From: RUG14199 sp964629225
GTDB lineage: Bacteria; Bacillota; Clostridia; Oscillospirales; CAG-272
Length of the DNA stretch: 36,907 nucleotides
Assembly (NCBI GenBank): GCA_964629225.1
Contig: CAZVQC010000021.1
Span: 1 to 36,907, forward strand
Direction: 5' to 3'
Part shown: positions 16,169 through 24,053 of the stretch, one piece after another
Layout of the letters: every line of letters begins with the position of its first letter
How positions within the stretch are numbered: the stretch's first letter is position 1
Program-made: the position numbers and the translations under genes
The notes under the pieces: generated by a model
What the model was told of the DNA's origin: nothing
Seen by the model: the letters and a program-made list of their open reading frames with translations, nothing else
The model's database searches: none

Positions 16169-17041
16169 ATGAGACGTCTGAAGGATTCCCATCCGCTGGC
16201 GGCGGCAGTCTGGTGCCTTGAAGCCATGGCGATAGCCATGTTTTCAACGGACCCGATGACCGTCATTATACTGCTTCTCGGAGCTGCTCTTTTTGCTTTT
16301 TTGCAGGATGCCAAAAAAACGGTGAGATATCTCCCCGCCGTTTTTTCTCTTTTTCTTATTATGACGGCGGCAACCCCCCTTCTTAATCACCGCGGAAATA
16401 CGGTGCTCTTCGTGATGAATGACTCCCCCGTCACTCTTGAAGCGCTGATCTACGGTGCATACGCCGCCGCAATGATCGTCTCGGTGTTTTTTATCGCTTT
16501 CGGGATGACGGAAGTGATGACGTCGGAAAAGATCCTTCACCTCCTTAGAAAACTGTCCCCAAAGGCTTCCATGGTGCTCTCAATGTCACTTCGGAGCATC
16601 CCCCATTTTGCAGAGCAAGCAAAGGAGATCGAGGACACTCAGAAGACCCTTGGGCTCTACAAAAAGGATAATATAGTGGACACGGTGCGGGGAAAACTGA
16701 AAGTCTTCGATATTTTGACCTCGTGGGCTCTTGAAAACGGCATCACAACTGCCGAGAGCATGGAAGCGCGTGGCTGGGGCAGTGGGAAAAGAAGTTATCT
16801 GTCCCCCTTCAAAATGACAGTGGGTGACGCTTTTCTCCTTCTTGTTTCATCGTTTTTCTTCGCTGTGGCGATGTGGGGCGTTATCACGGTAAAAACGTCA
16901 TTTTATCCTGTTTTTTCTTTTTATGAAGGGACGGCGGCAAGGACCGTCGGCTACCTTTCTGCGGCGGCGCTGTCGTTTTTGCCGTCGGCGATCGAAATAA
17001 AGGAGGTAATACGGTGGAAATACTTGACGTCAAAAATCTGA
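16169..17041 (+). CDS. ecfT: ECF transporter T component (EcfT)
   Basis: This 290-residue membrane protein has about five or six helices. It carries the EcfT coupling-helix signatures SLRSIPHFAEQAKEI and an Ala-Arg-Gly motif in SMEARGWGSGKRSY. EcfT links the substrate-binding S component to the ATPases. AAGGAG lies eight bases before ATG 16169. Its end overlaps the ecfA start by 28 bases. Because S, T and A genes lie together under one riboswitch, this looks like a dedicated (group I) ECF system rather than a shared one. Confidence 0.92.
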   Translation: MRRLKDSHPLAAAVWCLEAMAIAMFSTDPMTVIILLLGAALFAFLQDAKKTVRYLPAVFSLFLIMTAATPLLNHRGNTVLFVMNDSPVTLEALIYGAYAAAMIVSVFFIAFGMTEVMTSEKILHLLRKLSPKASMVLSMSLRSIPHFAEQAKEIEDTQKTLGLYKKDNIVDTVRGKLKVFDILTSWALENGITTAESMEARGWGSGKRSYLSPFKMTVGDAFLLLVSSFFFAVAMWGVITVKTSFYPVFSFYEGTAARTVGYLSAAALSFLPSAIEIKEVIRWKYLTSKI

Positions 17042-18642
17042 ACTTCGGATATCCGGGCTCCGACGGTCCGGTACTTAAGAACGTCTCTTTTTCCGTTGAA
17101 AAAGGAGACTTTGCGGTAATGTGCGGTGCCACCGGTTGCGGAAAGACCACTCTTTTGAAACTGATAAAGCCGGAACTCACCCCAAAGGGGGAAGCAGACG
17201 GGACCGTTTTATTTCTCGGTCAAAACGTTAAAGAGCTTTCAAGAAGAGACAGCGCTCACCTTATCGGCTACGTAATGCAAAAGCCCGAGGAGCAGATAGT
17301 CACCGACACCGTTCGGCATGAGATCGCATTCGGGCTTGAAAACCTCGGACTTCCCCGAAACACCGTTGCCAAAAGGATAGCAGAGACCGCCTCGTTTTTC
17401 GGCATCGGTGACCTCTTCGAAAAAAAGGTCTCCGCCCTGTCCGGAGGGCAGAAGCAGCTTCTTTCTCTCGCATCGGTCTGCGCAATGAGACCTGAGCTGT
17501 TGATACTTGACGAGCCCACGTCCCGCCTTGACCCGATATCGGCATCTTCCTTCATCTCGGTAATAAAACGGCTCAACCGCGAGCTTGGAATAACGGTACT
17601 GATCGCGGAGCACCGAACGGAAGACCTTATCCCCACCGCAAGCAGGCTCATCGTAATGGAGAACGGGACAATCTCACATGCGGGACGTCCCGATGACGTT
17701 CTCGGAAAGATCACATCGGAAAAAGTCCTTGCCTCGATGCCTGTCTCCGTGAGACTTGCAAAAAAGTTGGGGCATGAGGGAAAGATGCCGAAGGATATCC
17801 CGGAGGGAAGACACTTTCTTGAAGAAAATTACGCAAAAAGCTCGGTGAGGCTCCAAAGAGAGCCAACCTCTCACGGTGACAAAAAAGCACTGGAATTCAA
17901 AAACGTCTTTTTCAGATTTGAAAAGGGCTCAAAGGACGTTTTGTCGGGAGTCAATATGACCGTCTTCGAGGGCGAGATCTTCTGCATCCTCGGTGCAAAC
18001 GGCTCCGGCAAGACCACTCTTCTTAAAGCGGCATCCGGGCTTTTGAAGCCCTTTTCCGGAAAAGTCGAAGTTTTTGAAAAGCCCCTAAAAAAAAATCCGG
18101 GGAATTCGCTCTACGACGGCACTCTCGCCCTCCTGCCTCAGGACGTTCAAACGGTGTTTTTGAAAAGCACCGTAAGGGAGGATATCGGCGTGGACACAGA
18201 GCCGAGCATCTTTCCTCGCGTTGAGCCTCTTCTTGAAAAGCACCCCTACGATCTTTCCGGCGGGGAGATGCAGCTTGCGGCACTGGCTAAGGTACTTAAG
18301 AGCCGACCGAGACTGATTCTTGCGGACGAGCCCACCAAGGGGCTTGATTCGGTGGCCAAAAGTCACCTGGCAGCTCTCTTTAAGGAACTGAAGGCAAAGG
18401 GCATCACCGTACTGACCGTGACCCATGACGCCGAATTTGCCGCCATGTGTGCCGACAAATGCGCCCTTATGTTCGGCGGATCCCTTTTACCTTCCGAGGA
18501 TGCTTTCGATTTTTTTTCGGGAAACACTTTCTACACTACCGCTGTCAGCCGAATGACGTCCGGTTTTTTCGAAAACGCAGTCACCGTTGATGACGCGGTC
18601 ATGCTCTGCCGCGAAAGCGAAAAAAAGAGGGGCACGCCATGA
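17014..18642 (+). CDS. ecfA: ECF transporter ATPase, two EcfA domains fused
   Basis: This 542-residue protein contains two full ABC ATPase domains. The first (about 1-235) has Walker A GATGCGKTT, Q-loop YVMQKPEEQI, signature LSGGQKQLLSLA, Walker B LLILDEPTS and switch His in AEHRTE. The second (about 290-520) has GANGSGKTT, LLPQDVQTVF, LSGGEMQLAALA, LILADEPTKG and VTHDAE. It therefore replaces the usual EcfA1/EcfA2 pair. The start is the GTG at 17014, since AGGAGG lies seven bases upstream (17001-17006). Overlaps with both neighbours (28 and 4 bases) show a tightly packed operon. Confidence 0.94.
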   Translation: MEILDVKNLNFGYPGSDGPVLKNVSFSVEKGDFAVMCGATGCGKTTLLKLIKPELTPKGEADGTVLFLGQNVKELSRRDSAHLIGYVMQKPEEQIVTDTVRHEIAFGLENLGLPRNTVAKRIAETASFFGIGDLFEKKVSALSGGQKQLLSLASVCAMRPELLILDEPTSRLDPISASSFISVIKRLNRELGITVLIAEHRTEDLIPTASRLIVMENGTISHAGRPDDVLGKITSEKVLASMPVSVRLAKKLGHEGKMPKDIPEGRHFLEENYAKSSVRLQREPTSHGDKKALEFKNVFFRFEKGSKDVLSGVNMTVFEGEIFCILGANGSGKTTLLKAASGLLKPFSGKVEVFEKPLKKNPGNSLYDGTLALLPQDVQTVFLKSTVREDIGVDTEPSIFPRVEPLLEKHPYDLSGGEMQLAALAKVLKSRPRLILADEPTKGLDSVAKSHLAALFKELKAKGITVLTVTHDAEFAAMCADKCALMFGGSLLPSEDAFDFFSGNTFYTTAVSRMTSGFFENAVTVDDAVMLCRESEKKRGTP

Positions 18643-19328
18643 TAACGGTAAAAAGCGAAAAGGTCAAAAAGATCCTCAAGATCGGGATACCGTACCTTCT
18701 TATTCCCGCTTTAGCGGTGGCGGCATCCTCCGGAGTCTTCCAAAAGAAGCATCTGGCAGTGTCTTTTGCCGTTGCAGCACTGAGCTTTCTACTCTTCATC
18801 TCCGGATTTGAAAAGCGGCGCAGCGGTACCGTGAAACTGGTATTGTCATCAATCATGGCGGCATTCTGCATCGTGGGGCGGTTCATTCCCTACTTCAAGC
18901 CCATCAGCGCTCTGACTGCCATCAGCGGAATGTGGCTCGGAGGCACCTCCGGTTTCCTTGTGGGCAGTATCTCGGCTCTTATCTCGAACTTCTGGTTCGG
19001 TCAAGGACCTTGGACACCTTTTCAAATGCTGGCATGGGGGCTTGTGGGACTATTTGCCGGATATCTTTCGAAATATCTCAAAAATAGTCGGGTGCTTCTC
19101 CTTATCTACGGAGCACTGTCCGGAGCATTTTTCTCATTCGTCATGGACGTGTGGACGGTGCTTTGGTACAATGGCACCTTCGACCTTTCACTCTATAAGG
19201 GCGCTCTTATCAGCGCCGCTCCCTTCACCCTTCTCTACTCCGTCTCAAACGTGGTATTTCTGTTTCTTCTCGCAAAGCCCTTTGGGGAGAAATTCGCAAG
19301 GATAGAACTGAAATACGGACTTGACTGA
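18639..19328 (+). CDS. ECF transporter S component, probably for cobalamin or a precursor
   Basis: A 229-residue protein with about six to seven helices. It shows S-component marks: an ARG-type AFCIVGRFIPYFKPISALTAISGMWLGGTSGFLVGSISALISN segment and the FGQGPWTPFQMLAWGLVGLFAGY loop. The S component binds the vitamin in the membrane. Substrate is inferred from the cobalamin riboswitch and the intrinsic factor-like protein in the same operon; the fold alone does not tell it. The protein resembles the predicted CblT-like group in general layout, but I cannot confirm that without a search. ATGA overlaps the ecfA stop. No clear terminator follows. Confidence 0.85.
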   Translation: MITVKSEKVKKILKIGIPYLLIPALAVAASSGVFQKKHLAVSFAVAALSFLLFISGFEKRRSGTVKLVLSSIMAAFCIVGRFIPYFKPISALTAISGMWLGGTSGFLVGSISALISNFWFGQGPWTPFQMLAWGLVGLFAGYLSKYLKNSRVLLLIYGALSGAFFSFVMDVWTVLWYNGTFDLSLYKGALISAAPFTLLYSVSNVVFLFLLAKPFGEKFARIELKYGLD

Positions 19329-19381
19329 CGGCAAAAAGACAAAAACCCCTCGGCAAGACTTTCTCAATTCCGCAAAAAGGA

Positions 19382-19409
19382 TTGACTTTGCCGTTTAATC
19401 TGCTATAAT
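19382..19409 (+). promoter_or_regulatory. Promoter of the Gfo/Idh/MocA oxidoreductase gene
   Basis: TTGACT (19382-19387) and TATAAT (19404-19409), 16-bp spacer. The leader contains the hairpin AAGCACGG/CCGTGCTT (19421-19428 and 19443-19450). Confidence 0.8.
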
Positions 19410-19505
19410 ATTGAGTGCAAAAGCACGGCACGGGATTCCTTTCCGTGCTTCGTAAATGCGGACAACCGCTTCAAGTAATTACTGAAACTAAGGAAGATGA
19501 TGAAA

Positions 19506-20639
19506 ATGAAAACAGTCAAATTCGGTCTTGTGGGTTGCGGACTCATGGCAAGGGAATTTGCTTCCGCCGCCGCTCGCTGGTGCCATTTCACAGGTGATAT
19601 CCCCCGTCCGGAGATCGTGGGTATCTGCTCCGTCGTTCCCGCAGAAATGGAATGGTTCCAAAAGAATTTTCCCAACATCAAATATGCAGTCGCAGATTAC
19701 AAAGAGCTTCTTGACAAGGATGACATCGACGCTATCTACTGTGCCGTCCCCCACAACCTCCACGAGCAGTTCTACATCGACATCATAAAGAGCGGAAAAG
19801 CGCTTCTCGGTGAAAAGCCCTTCGGCATCGATAAGAAGGCAAACGAGGCGATAATGAGAGCCTACAGGGAGACTCCCGGCGCATTTGTCCGTTGCTCAAG
19901 TGAATTTCCCTTCTACCCGGCTATGCAGACCATGATAAACTGGTTCAACGAGGGTAAGTTCGGCAAGATCCTTGAGATCCATGCCGGATTCAACCACTGC
20001 AGTGACATGGATCTCAACAAGCCCATCAACTGGAAACGCATGGTGAAGTTCAACGGCGAATACGGCTGCCTCGGAGATCTCGGCATCCACACTCAGCACG
20101 TTCCATTCCGCCTGGGCTTCAAGCCGAAGACGGTAAGAGCACATTTCTCCAACATAGTAAAAGAGCGTCCCGACGGAAAAGGCGGAACTGCAGTCTGCGA
20201 CACCTTTGACAACTGCACTCTCTTCTGCACCACTCTCAACGCCGACGGAGACGAGATCCCCATGACCCTTGAGACGAAGCGTATGTGCCCCGGCTCCACC
20301 AACCGCTGGTTCTTTGAGATCTACGGAATGGATTGTAGCGCAAGATTTTCAAGTGACGATGCCAATGCGTTCTACTACACGTCCTCCTGGGGTAAAGAAC
20401 AGTCATGGAACCGCATAATCATCGGCTACAAGCCCATGCTCCCCACCATCACAGGTCCCATCTTCGAATTCGGATTCGTGGATGCGATCCAACAGCAAAT
20501 GGGCGCCTTCATGCTGGAATACGCAGGGGAAAAGGTCCCTTTCGGTCTCTTCACTCCCGAAGAGACGGAACTCTCCCACAGCCTTGCCACAGCCGCTCTC
20601 AAGTCCTTCTACAACAAAACAGTTGAGACTTTGGACTGA
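19506..20639 (+). CDS. Gfo/Idh/MocA family NAD(P)-dependent oxidoreductase
   Basis: 377 residues. An N-terminal Rossmann fold (FGLVGCGLMAREF) leads to the conserved GEKPFGIDKKAN (Lys of the EKP motif). The C-terminal alpha/beta domain carries GCLGDLGIHTQHV. These enzymes oxidise sugars, inositols or their derivatives; the substrate is not evident, and the neighbours do not help. Three in-frame ATGs are possible (19497, 19500, 19506). I prefer 19506 because AGGAAG (19491-19496) is nine bases before it, but the difference is only three residues. Own promoter and terminator make it a single-gene unit. Confidence 0.88.
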   Translation: MKTVKFGLVGCGLMAREFASAAARWCHFTGDIPRPEIVGICSVVPAEMEWFQKNFPNIKYAVADYKELLDKDDIDAIYCAVPHNLHEQFYIDIIKSGKALLGEKPFGIDKKANEAIMRAYRETPGAFVRCSSEFPFYPAMQTMINWFNEGKFGKILEIHAGFNHCSDMDLNKPINWKRMVKFNGEYGCLGDLGIHTQHVPFRLGFKPKTVRAHFSNIVKERPDGKGGTAVCDTFDNCTLFCTTLNADGDEIPMTLETKRMCPGSTNRWFFEIYGMDCSARFSSDDANAFYYTSSWGKEQSWNRIIIGYKPMLPTITGPIFEFGFVDAIQQQMGAFMLEYAGEKVPFGLFTPEETELSHSLATAALKSFYNKTVETLD

Positions 20640-20667
20640 GTACGGCCGAATACCGAGACAAAAATGT

Positions 20668-20694
20668 CACCCCCGTCATCGGGGGTGCTTTTTT
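20668..20694 (+). terminator. Intrinsic terminator of the oxidoreductase gene
   Basis: CACCCCCG (20668-20675), loop TCAT, CGGGGGTG (20680-20687), then CTTTTTT. Strong, plus-strand polarity. Confidence 0.93.
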
Positions 20695-20700
20695 GCAAGA

Positions 20701-20728
20701 AAACGGAGCCGCCCATGCGACTCCGTTT
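20701..20728 (-). terminator. Hairpin ending the minus-strand oxidoreductase operon
   Basis: AAACGGAG (20701-20708) pairs with CTCCGTTT (20721-20728), with partial pairing inside. In minus polarity it is followed by TTTTCTT. It is about 75 bases after the gamma-subunit stop and converges with the plus-strand terminator next to it. Confidence 0.6.
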
Positions 20729-20801
20729 CCTATTTGCCGAATCTTCATACCACTTTCTTTTTCGGCATTACAAGCGGCAGAGCCGCCGGTAACCTAACAG
20801 A

Positions 20802-21332
20802 TCAGAAATTGTAGCCCGTGTCGATTGCCTTTTTATTGAGATCGAACAGGTCGGCGTGCTTTGCCGAGACCACCTTATGGAGAGCCTCGTCAAGCTCCGA
20901 GTAAGAGACTCCCTCGCATTCCTTGATGACCTTGCCGATCAAAATCATGTTGGCAAGGGTGGCGATACCCGCCTCCTTTGCAGACTCGGTAGCGGGAACG
21001 TAGTAGACGTCCACATCGCTCCTTTTCACCTTTCGGGTGACCAGAGTGGAATCAACGAATATCTTGCCCCCGGGCACGACTGAATCCTCATACTTGTCAA
21101 GGGAAGGAAGGTTCATAACGATAAGAACGTCCGGCTGAGATACTATGGGTGATCCCACGGGAGAGTCACTCAAGATAACACTGCAATTTGCGGTGCCTCC
21201 TCTCATCTCCGGTCCGTAAGAGGGAAGCCAGCTCACCTGCTTGCCCTCCATGAGACCTTTGTAAGCAAGAAACTTACCCGCAAAAAGGACTCCCTGGCCG
21301 CCGAAGCCCGCTATAAGAAAATCAGTAGTCAT
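20802..21332 (-). CDS. 2-oxoacid:ferredoxin oxidoreductase, gamma subunit
   Basis: This 176-residue protein starts with the gamma-subunit signature FLIAGFGGQGVLFAGKFLA. It then shows WLPSYGPEMRGGTANCSVILSD, typical of PorG/KorC/VorC proteins. It completes a four-subunit enzyme (alpha, beta, gamma, delta) that interconverts a 2-oxoacid plus CoA with an acyl-CoA plus CO2, using ferredoxin. Its ATG shares the A of the beta-subunit TAA stop (TAATG). Last gene of the unit that begins at T-box 1. Confidence 0.9.
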   Translation of the reverse strand: MTTDFLIAGFGGQGVLFAGKFLAYKGLMEGKQVSWLPSYGPEMRGGTANCSVILSDSPVGSPIVSQPDVLIVMNLPSLDKYEDSVVPGGKIFVDSTLVTRKVKRSDVDVYYVPATESAKEAGIATLANMILIGKVIKECEGVSYSELDEALHKVVSAKHADLFDLNKKAIDTGYNF

Positions 21333-22084
21333 TATTCTTCCTCCTTTGCGGCGCTTCTGTCCTTGTAGACACCGAGGGGGTAGTAGGGTATCATCTTCTC
21401 CTCAACCCATTCAAGTGCCTTGGCGGGGGTCATTCCCCAGTTGGTGGGGCAGGATGAGATGACCTCTATCAGTGAAAATCCCTTGTTGTCAAGCTGGTTT
21501 TGGAACGCCTTTTTGATGGCTCTTCCCGCCGCTTTAACATTCTTCACGTTGTTGACGGCGACTCTCTCAATGTACTCCGGGCCATCAAGGGCGGAGAGCA
21601 TCTCCGACACCTTCACGGGATATCCCTGAAGGGCGATATCTCGGCCGTAAGGTGACGTTTGTGTCACCTGTCCGGGAAGGGACGTGGGTGCCATTTGACC
21701 TCCGGTCATTCCGTAGATCGCGTTATTGACGAAGATTATCGTGATGTTCTCGTTTCTCGTTGCGGCGTGAACGGTCTCAGCCATGCCGATGGAAGCAAGG
21801 TCGCCGTCACCCTGATAGGTGAAGATAACGTTTTCCGGCATGCATCTTTTCAGTCCCGTAGCGACTGCAGGAGCACGTCCGTGTGCCGCCTCCACCATGT
21901 CACAGGTGAAGTAGTCGTAGGCCATCACGGCACAGCCTACGGGAGCAACACCAACGGTCTTTCCCTCGATGCCGAGGGAGTCGATGGCTTCAGCCACCAG
22001 ACGGTGGATGATGCCGTGAGTGCATCCGGGGCAGTAGTGGAGCGGAACGCTCGTAAGGCTCTTGGGTTTCTCAAATACTACCAT
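21332..22084 (-). CDS. 2-oxoacid:ferredoxin oxidoreductase, thiamine diphosphate-binding beta subunit
   Basis: 250 residues from ATG 22084. It shows HYCPGCTHGIIHRL, the TPP/Mg motif GDGDLASIGMAE followed by NNAIYGMTGGQ, and SCPTNWGMTP near the end, as in KorB/VorB-type beta subunits. The frame opens four codons earlier at a GTG, but that codon abuts the Shine-Dalgarno GGAGG. The ATG, one base after the alpha stop, is the sensible start. It decarboxylates, or in reverse carboxylates, the substrate on TPP. Confidence 0.92.
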   Translation of the reverse strand: MVVFEKPKSLTSVPLHYCPGCTHGIIHRLVAEAIDSLGIEGKTVGVAPVGCAVMAYDYFTCDMVEAAHGRAPAVATGLKRCMPENVIFTYQGDGDLASIGMAETVHAATRNENITIIFVNNAIYGMTGGQMAPTSLPGQVTQTSPYGRDIALQGYPVKVSEMLSALDGPEYIERVAVNNVKNVKAAGRAIKKAFQNQLDNKGFSLIEVISSCPTNWGMTPAKALEWVEEKMIPYYPLGVYKDRSAAKEEE

Positions 22085-22085
22085 T

Positions 22086-23147
22086 TCAGAAAGCACCTCC
22101 GTTCATTTTCTCAATTGCCGCAAGCACGTTCTCCGGTGTCGGTATCATACCGCCTGAACGGTTGCAAAGCAGACACGGACGGGAGCATTTCGATGCCAGC
22201 TTCACGTCCTCTATCATCTGTCCCATGGAAAGCTCCACGCTGATGAACCCCTTCACGCGGGGAGCGATCTCGGAAATGGGCTTTTCCGGGAAGGGCCACA
22301 GGGTGATGGGTCTTATCATGCCCGCCTTGATGCCCTTTTTGCGGGCTTCAACGATGGCGTTTTTAGAGACTCTTGCGGCGATACCGAAGGCCACTATGCA
22401 GACGTCGCAATCCTCCGTCAGGAATTCCTCCCACATGGGCTCATTCTCTTCTATCTTACGATAGCGCTCAAAACGCTCGAAATTCTTCTTTTCAAGTTCC
22501 TCGGGAACGAGGTAGAGGGAGTTGATTATGTTGTGCTCTCTCTGCATCTTAGTCCCGTTTGCCGCCCAGGGCTTTGCAACCTTCGTCTCGCTGATATCGG
22601 GAAATTCCACGGGCTCCATCATCTGCCCCATGGTGCCGTCCGCAAGAAGCATTGCGGGAACTCTGTATTTGTCGGAAAGGTCAAAGGCCTTGACCGTCAG
22701 ATCCGCCATCTCCTGGACCGATGAAGGAGCGAGAACGATGAGACGGTAGTCTCCGTGTCCGCCACCTTTGGTAGCCTGAAAATAGTCCGACTGGGAGGGC
22801 TGGATACCGCCGAGTCCGGGGCCGCCTCGCTGTACGTTAACTATGAGTGCGGGAAGGTCGGCTCCTGCGATGTAGGAGATACCCTCCTGCTTGAGGGATA
22901 CTCCGGGACTTGAGGAAGAGGTCATGACACGGAAGCCCGCACCGGCAACTCCGTAGACCATGTTAATGGCGGCGACTTCACTCTCGGCCTGGAGGAACGT
23001 GCCTCCTATCTTCGGCATTCTTTTCGCCATGTATGCGGCGATCTCCGTCTGGGGAGTTATCGGGTAGCCGAAATAGAAACGGCATCCCGCCTTGATGGCA
23101 GCCTCGGCTATCGCCTCGTTGCCCTTCATAAGTACTTTATTTGCCAT
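22086..23147 (-). CDS. vorB: 2-oxoacid (probably branched-chain/aromatic):ferredoxin oxidoreductase, alpha subunit
   Basis: 353 residues. The pyrimidine-binding domain starts GNEAIAEAAIKAGCRFYFGYPITPQTEI. It contains SSSPGVSLKQEGISY and a C-terminal domain with RPITLWPFPEKP. In Clostridia, proteins of this length and layout are commonly named VorB (3-methyl-2-oxobutanoate dehydrogenase subunit), although Kor naming is also used. Substrate is inferred from the co-transcribed branched-chain aminotransferase and the T-box. The ATG at 23147 has GAGG upstream; the GTG four codons earlier is rejected. It follows the ferredoxin subunit and precedes the beta subunit. Confidence 0.88.
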   Translation of the reverse strand: MANKVLMKGNEAIAEAAIKAGCRFYFGYPITPQTEIAAYMAKRMPKIGGTFLQAESEVAAINMVYGVAGAGFRVMTSSSSPGVSLKQEGISYIAGADLPALIVNVQRGGPGLGGIQPSQSDYFQATKGGGHGDYRLIVLAPSSVQEMADLTVKAFDLSDKYRVPAMLLADGTMGQMMEPVEFPDISETKVAKPWAANGTKMQREHNIINSLYLVPEELEKKNFERFERYRKIEENEPMWEEFLTEDCDVCIVAFGIAARVSKNAIVEARKKGIKAGMIRPITLWPFPEKPISEIAPRVKGFISVELSMGQMIEDVKLASKCSRPCLLCNRSGGMIPTPENVLAAIEKMNGGAF

Positions 23148-23155
23148 TTTGCACC

Positions 23156-23362
23156 TCACTTCTCAACGGTGATCACACAATCGGGGCACATGGTGGCGCA
23201 GAACGCACAGCCGATGCACTTCTCCGTATCGTGGATCTCAGCCGGAGAATGTCCTTTCAAATTGATCTTGTCCTTGGCGATAACGATCAGGTGCTTCGGG
23301 CAGGCATCGACACAAAGCCCACAGCCCTTGCACAGATCCGAATCAAAGGTTACTTTTGCCAT
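23156..23362 (-). CDS. 2-oxoacid:ferredoxin oxidoreductase, 2x[4Fe-4S] delta subunit
   Basis: This 68-residue ferredoxin-like subunit has two complete clusters, CKGCGLCVDACP (11-22) and CIGCAFCATMCP. It passes electrons between the TPP subunit and free ferredoxin. AAAGGAG precedes the ATG. The order delta-alpha-beta-gamma is that of KorDABC/VorDABC operons. Small size is normal for this subunit. Confidence 0.93.
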   Translation of the reverse strand: MAKVTFDSDLCKGCGLCVDACPKHLIVIAKDKINLKGHSPAEIHDTEKCIGCAFCATMCPDCVITVEK

Positions 23363-23383
23363 TTTGATCTCCTTTCGGAACAG

Positions 23384-24052
23384 TTAAAATATTTTTCTTT
23401 GAAGTTCAAGCGGAAAGATGTCTCCGCAGTCAGACGGAAGCAGAGCGGAAAGATCCCTTTTAACACTTGTGAATACAAGCGGAACTTTTGCCGATTCCGA
23501 GAGTCTTGTCGCTTCTCGGATGCTTTCGATGACGTCTTTTACGCAGGTCTCGTCTCCGAGATTTGAATTGTTGACGATGCCGGTGACGGGAAGCTTTGAC
23601 GCGAGGGATATCTCTTCCATGACCCGAAGGGCGGAGTCTGCATCCGGGGTAAGGGGGCGAAAGAAATTGACGACGAAAAAGCAGTCAAAATCGTTCTCCT
23701 CCGTTATATAGGGAACATACCGACCCAATGCAAGCGCTCCTCTGTCGTCTCCTCCCACGTCAAATACCGCATAACGGTCACGACGCTCCACAAGTCCGTA
23801 GAGTTCCGCAGGAAGTGCCGGAAGATCCACGTTCGTATTGGCAAATTCCGGTCCGACAAAATCGATACCCAGCCTTTCAAGATCATCCTTGCTGTCCTTC
23901 GCCCTGAAATAGGGATTGACGATATCCAGATCCGCAAGAGTCACTTTTTTACCGGATCCTTGAAGTGCCATGGCGTAGTTGACCGCAAGGTTGGTCTTTC
24001 CGCTTCCGTAGTGACCCAAAAACAGAGTCACCCGTTTCGATCTTTCAGTCAT
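23384..24052 (-). CDS. ParA/MinD-like P-loop NTPase linked to the oxidoreductase operon
   Basis: 222 residues. Walker A GHYGSGKTNLAVNYA (13-27) is followed by the deviant-Walker partner region LADLDIVNPYFRAKD, then VFDVGGDDRGALALGRY and NNSNLGDET. The fold is that of CobQ/MinD/ParA ATPases. It lies one base after the aminotransferase stop and 21 bases before the ferredoxin subunit, inside one operon. The role is not established. A part in assembling or activating the iron-sulfur enzyme is possible by analogy with other ParA-like scaffold ATPases, but that is only an inference. Confidence 0.8.
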   Translation of the reverse strand: MTERSKRVTLFLGHYGSGKTNLAVNYAMALQGSGKKVTLADLDIVNPYFRAKDSKDDLERLGIDFVGPEFANTNVDLPALPAELYGLVERRDRYAVFDVGGDDRGALALGRYVPYITEENDFDCFFVVNFFRPLTPDADSALRVMEEISLASKLPVTGIVNNSNLGDETCVKDVIESIREATRLSESAKVPLVFTSVKRDLSALLPSDCGDIFPLELQRKIF

Positions 24053-24053
24053 C

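Noticed and set aside
20802..24052. Reading the ferredoxin oxidoreductase purely as an amino acid fermentation enzyme
   Set aside because: Possible by family, but the T-box ahead of the operon means induction by amino acid shortage, which does not suit a catabolic role.
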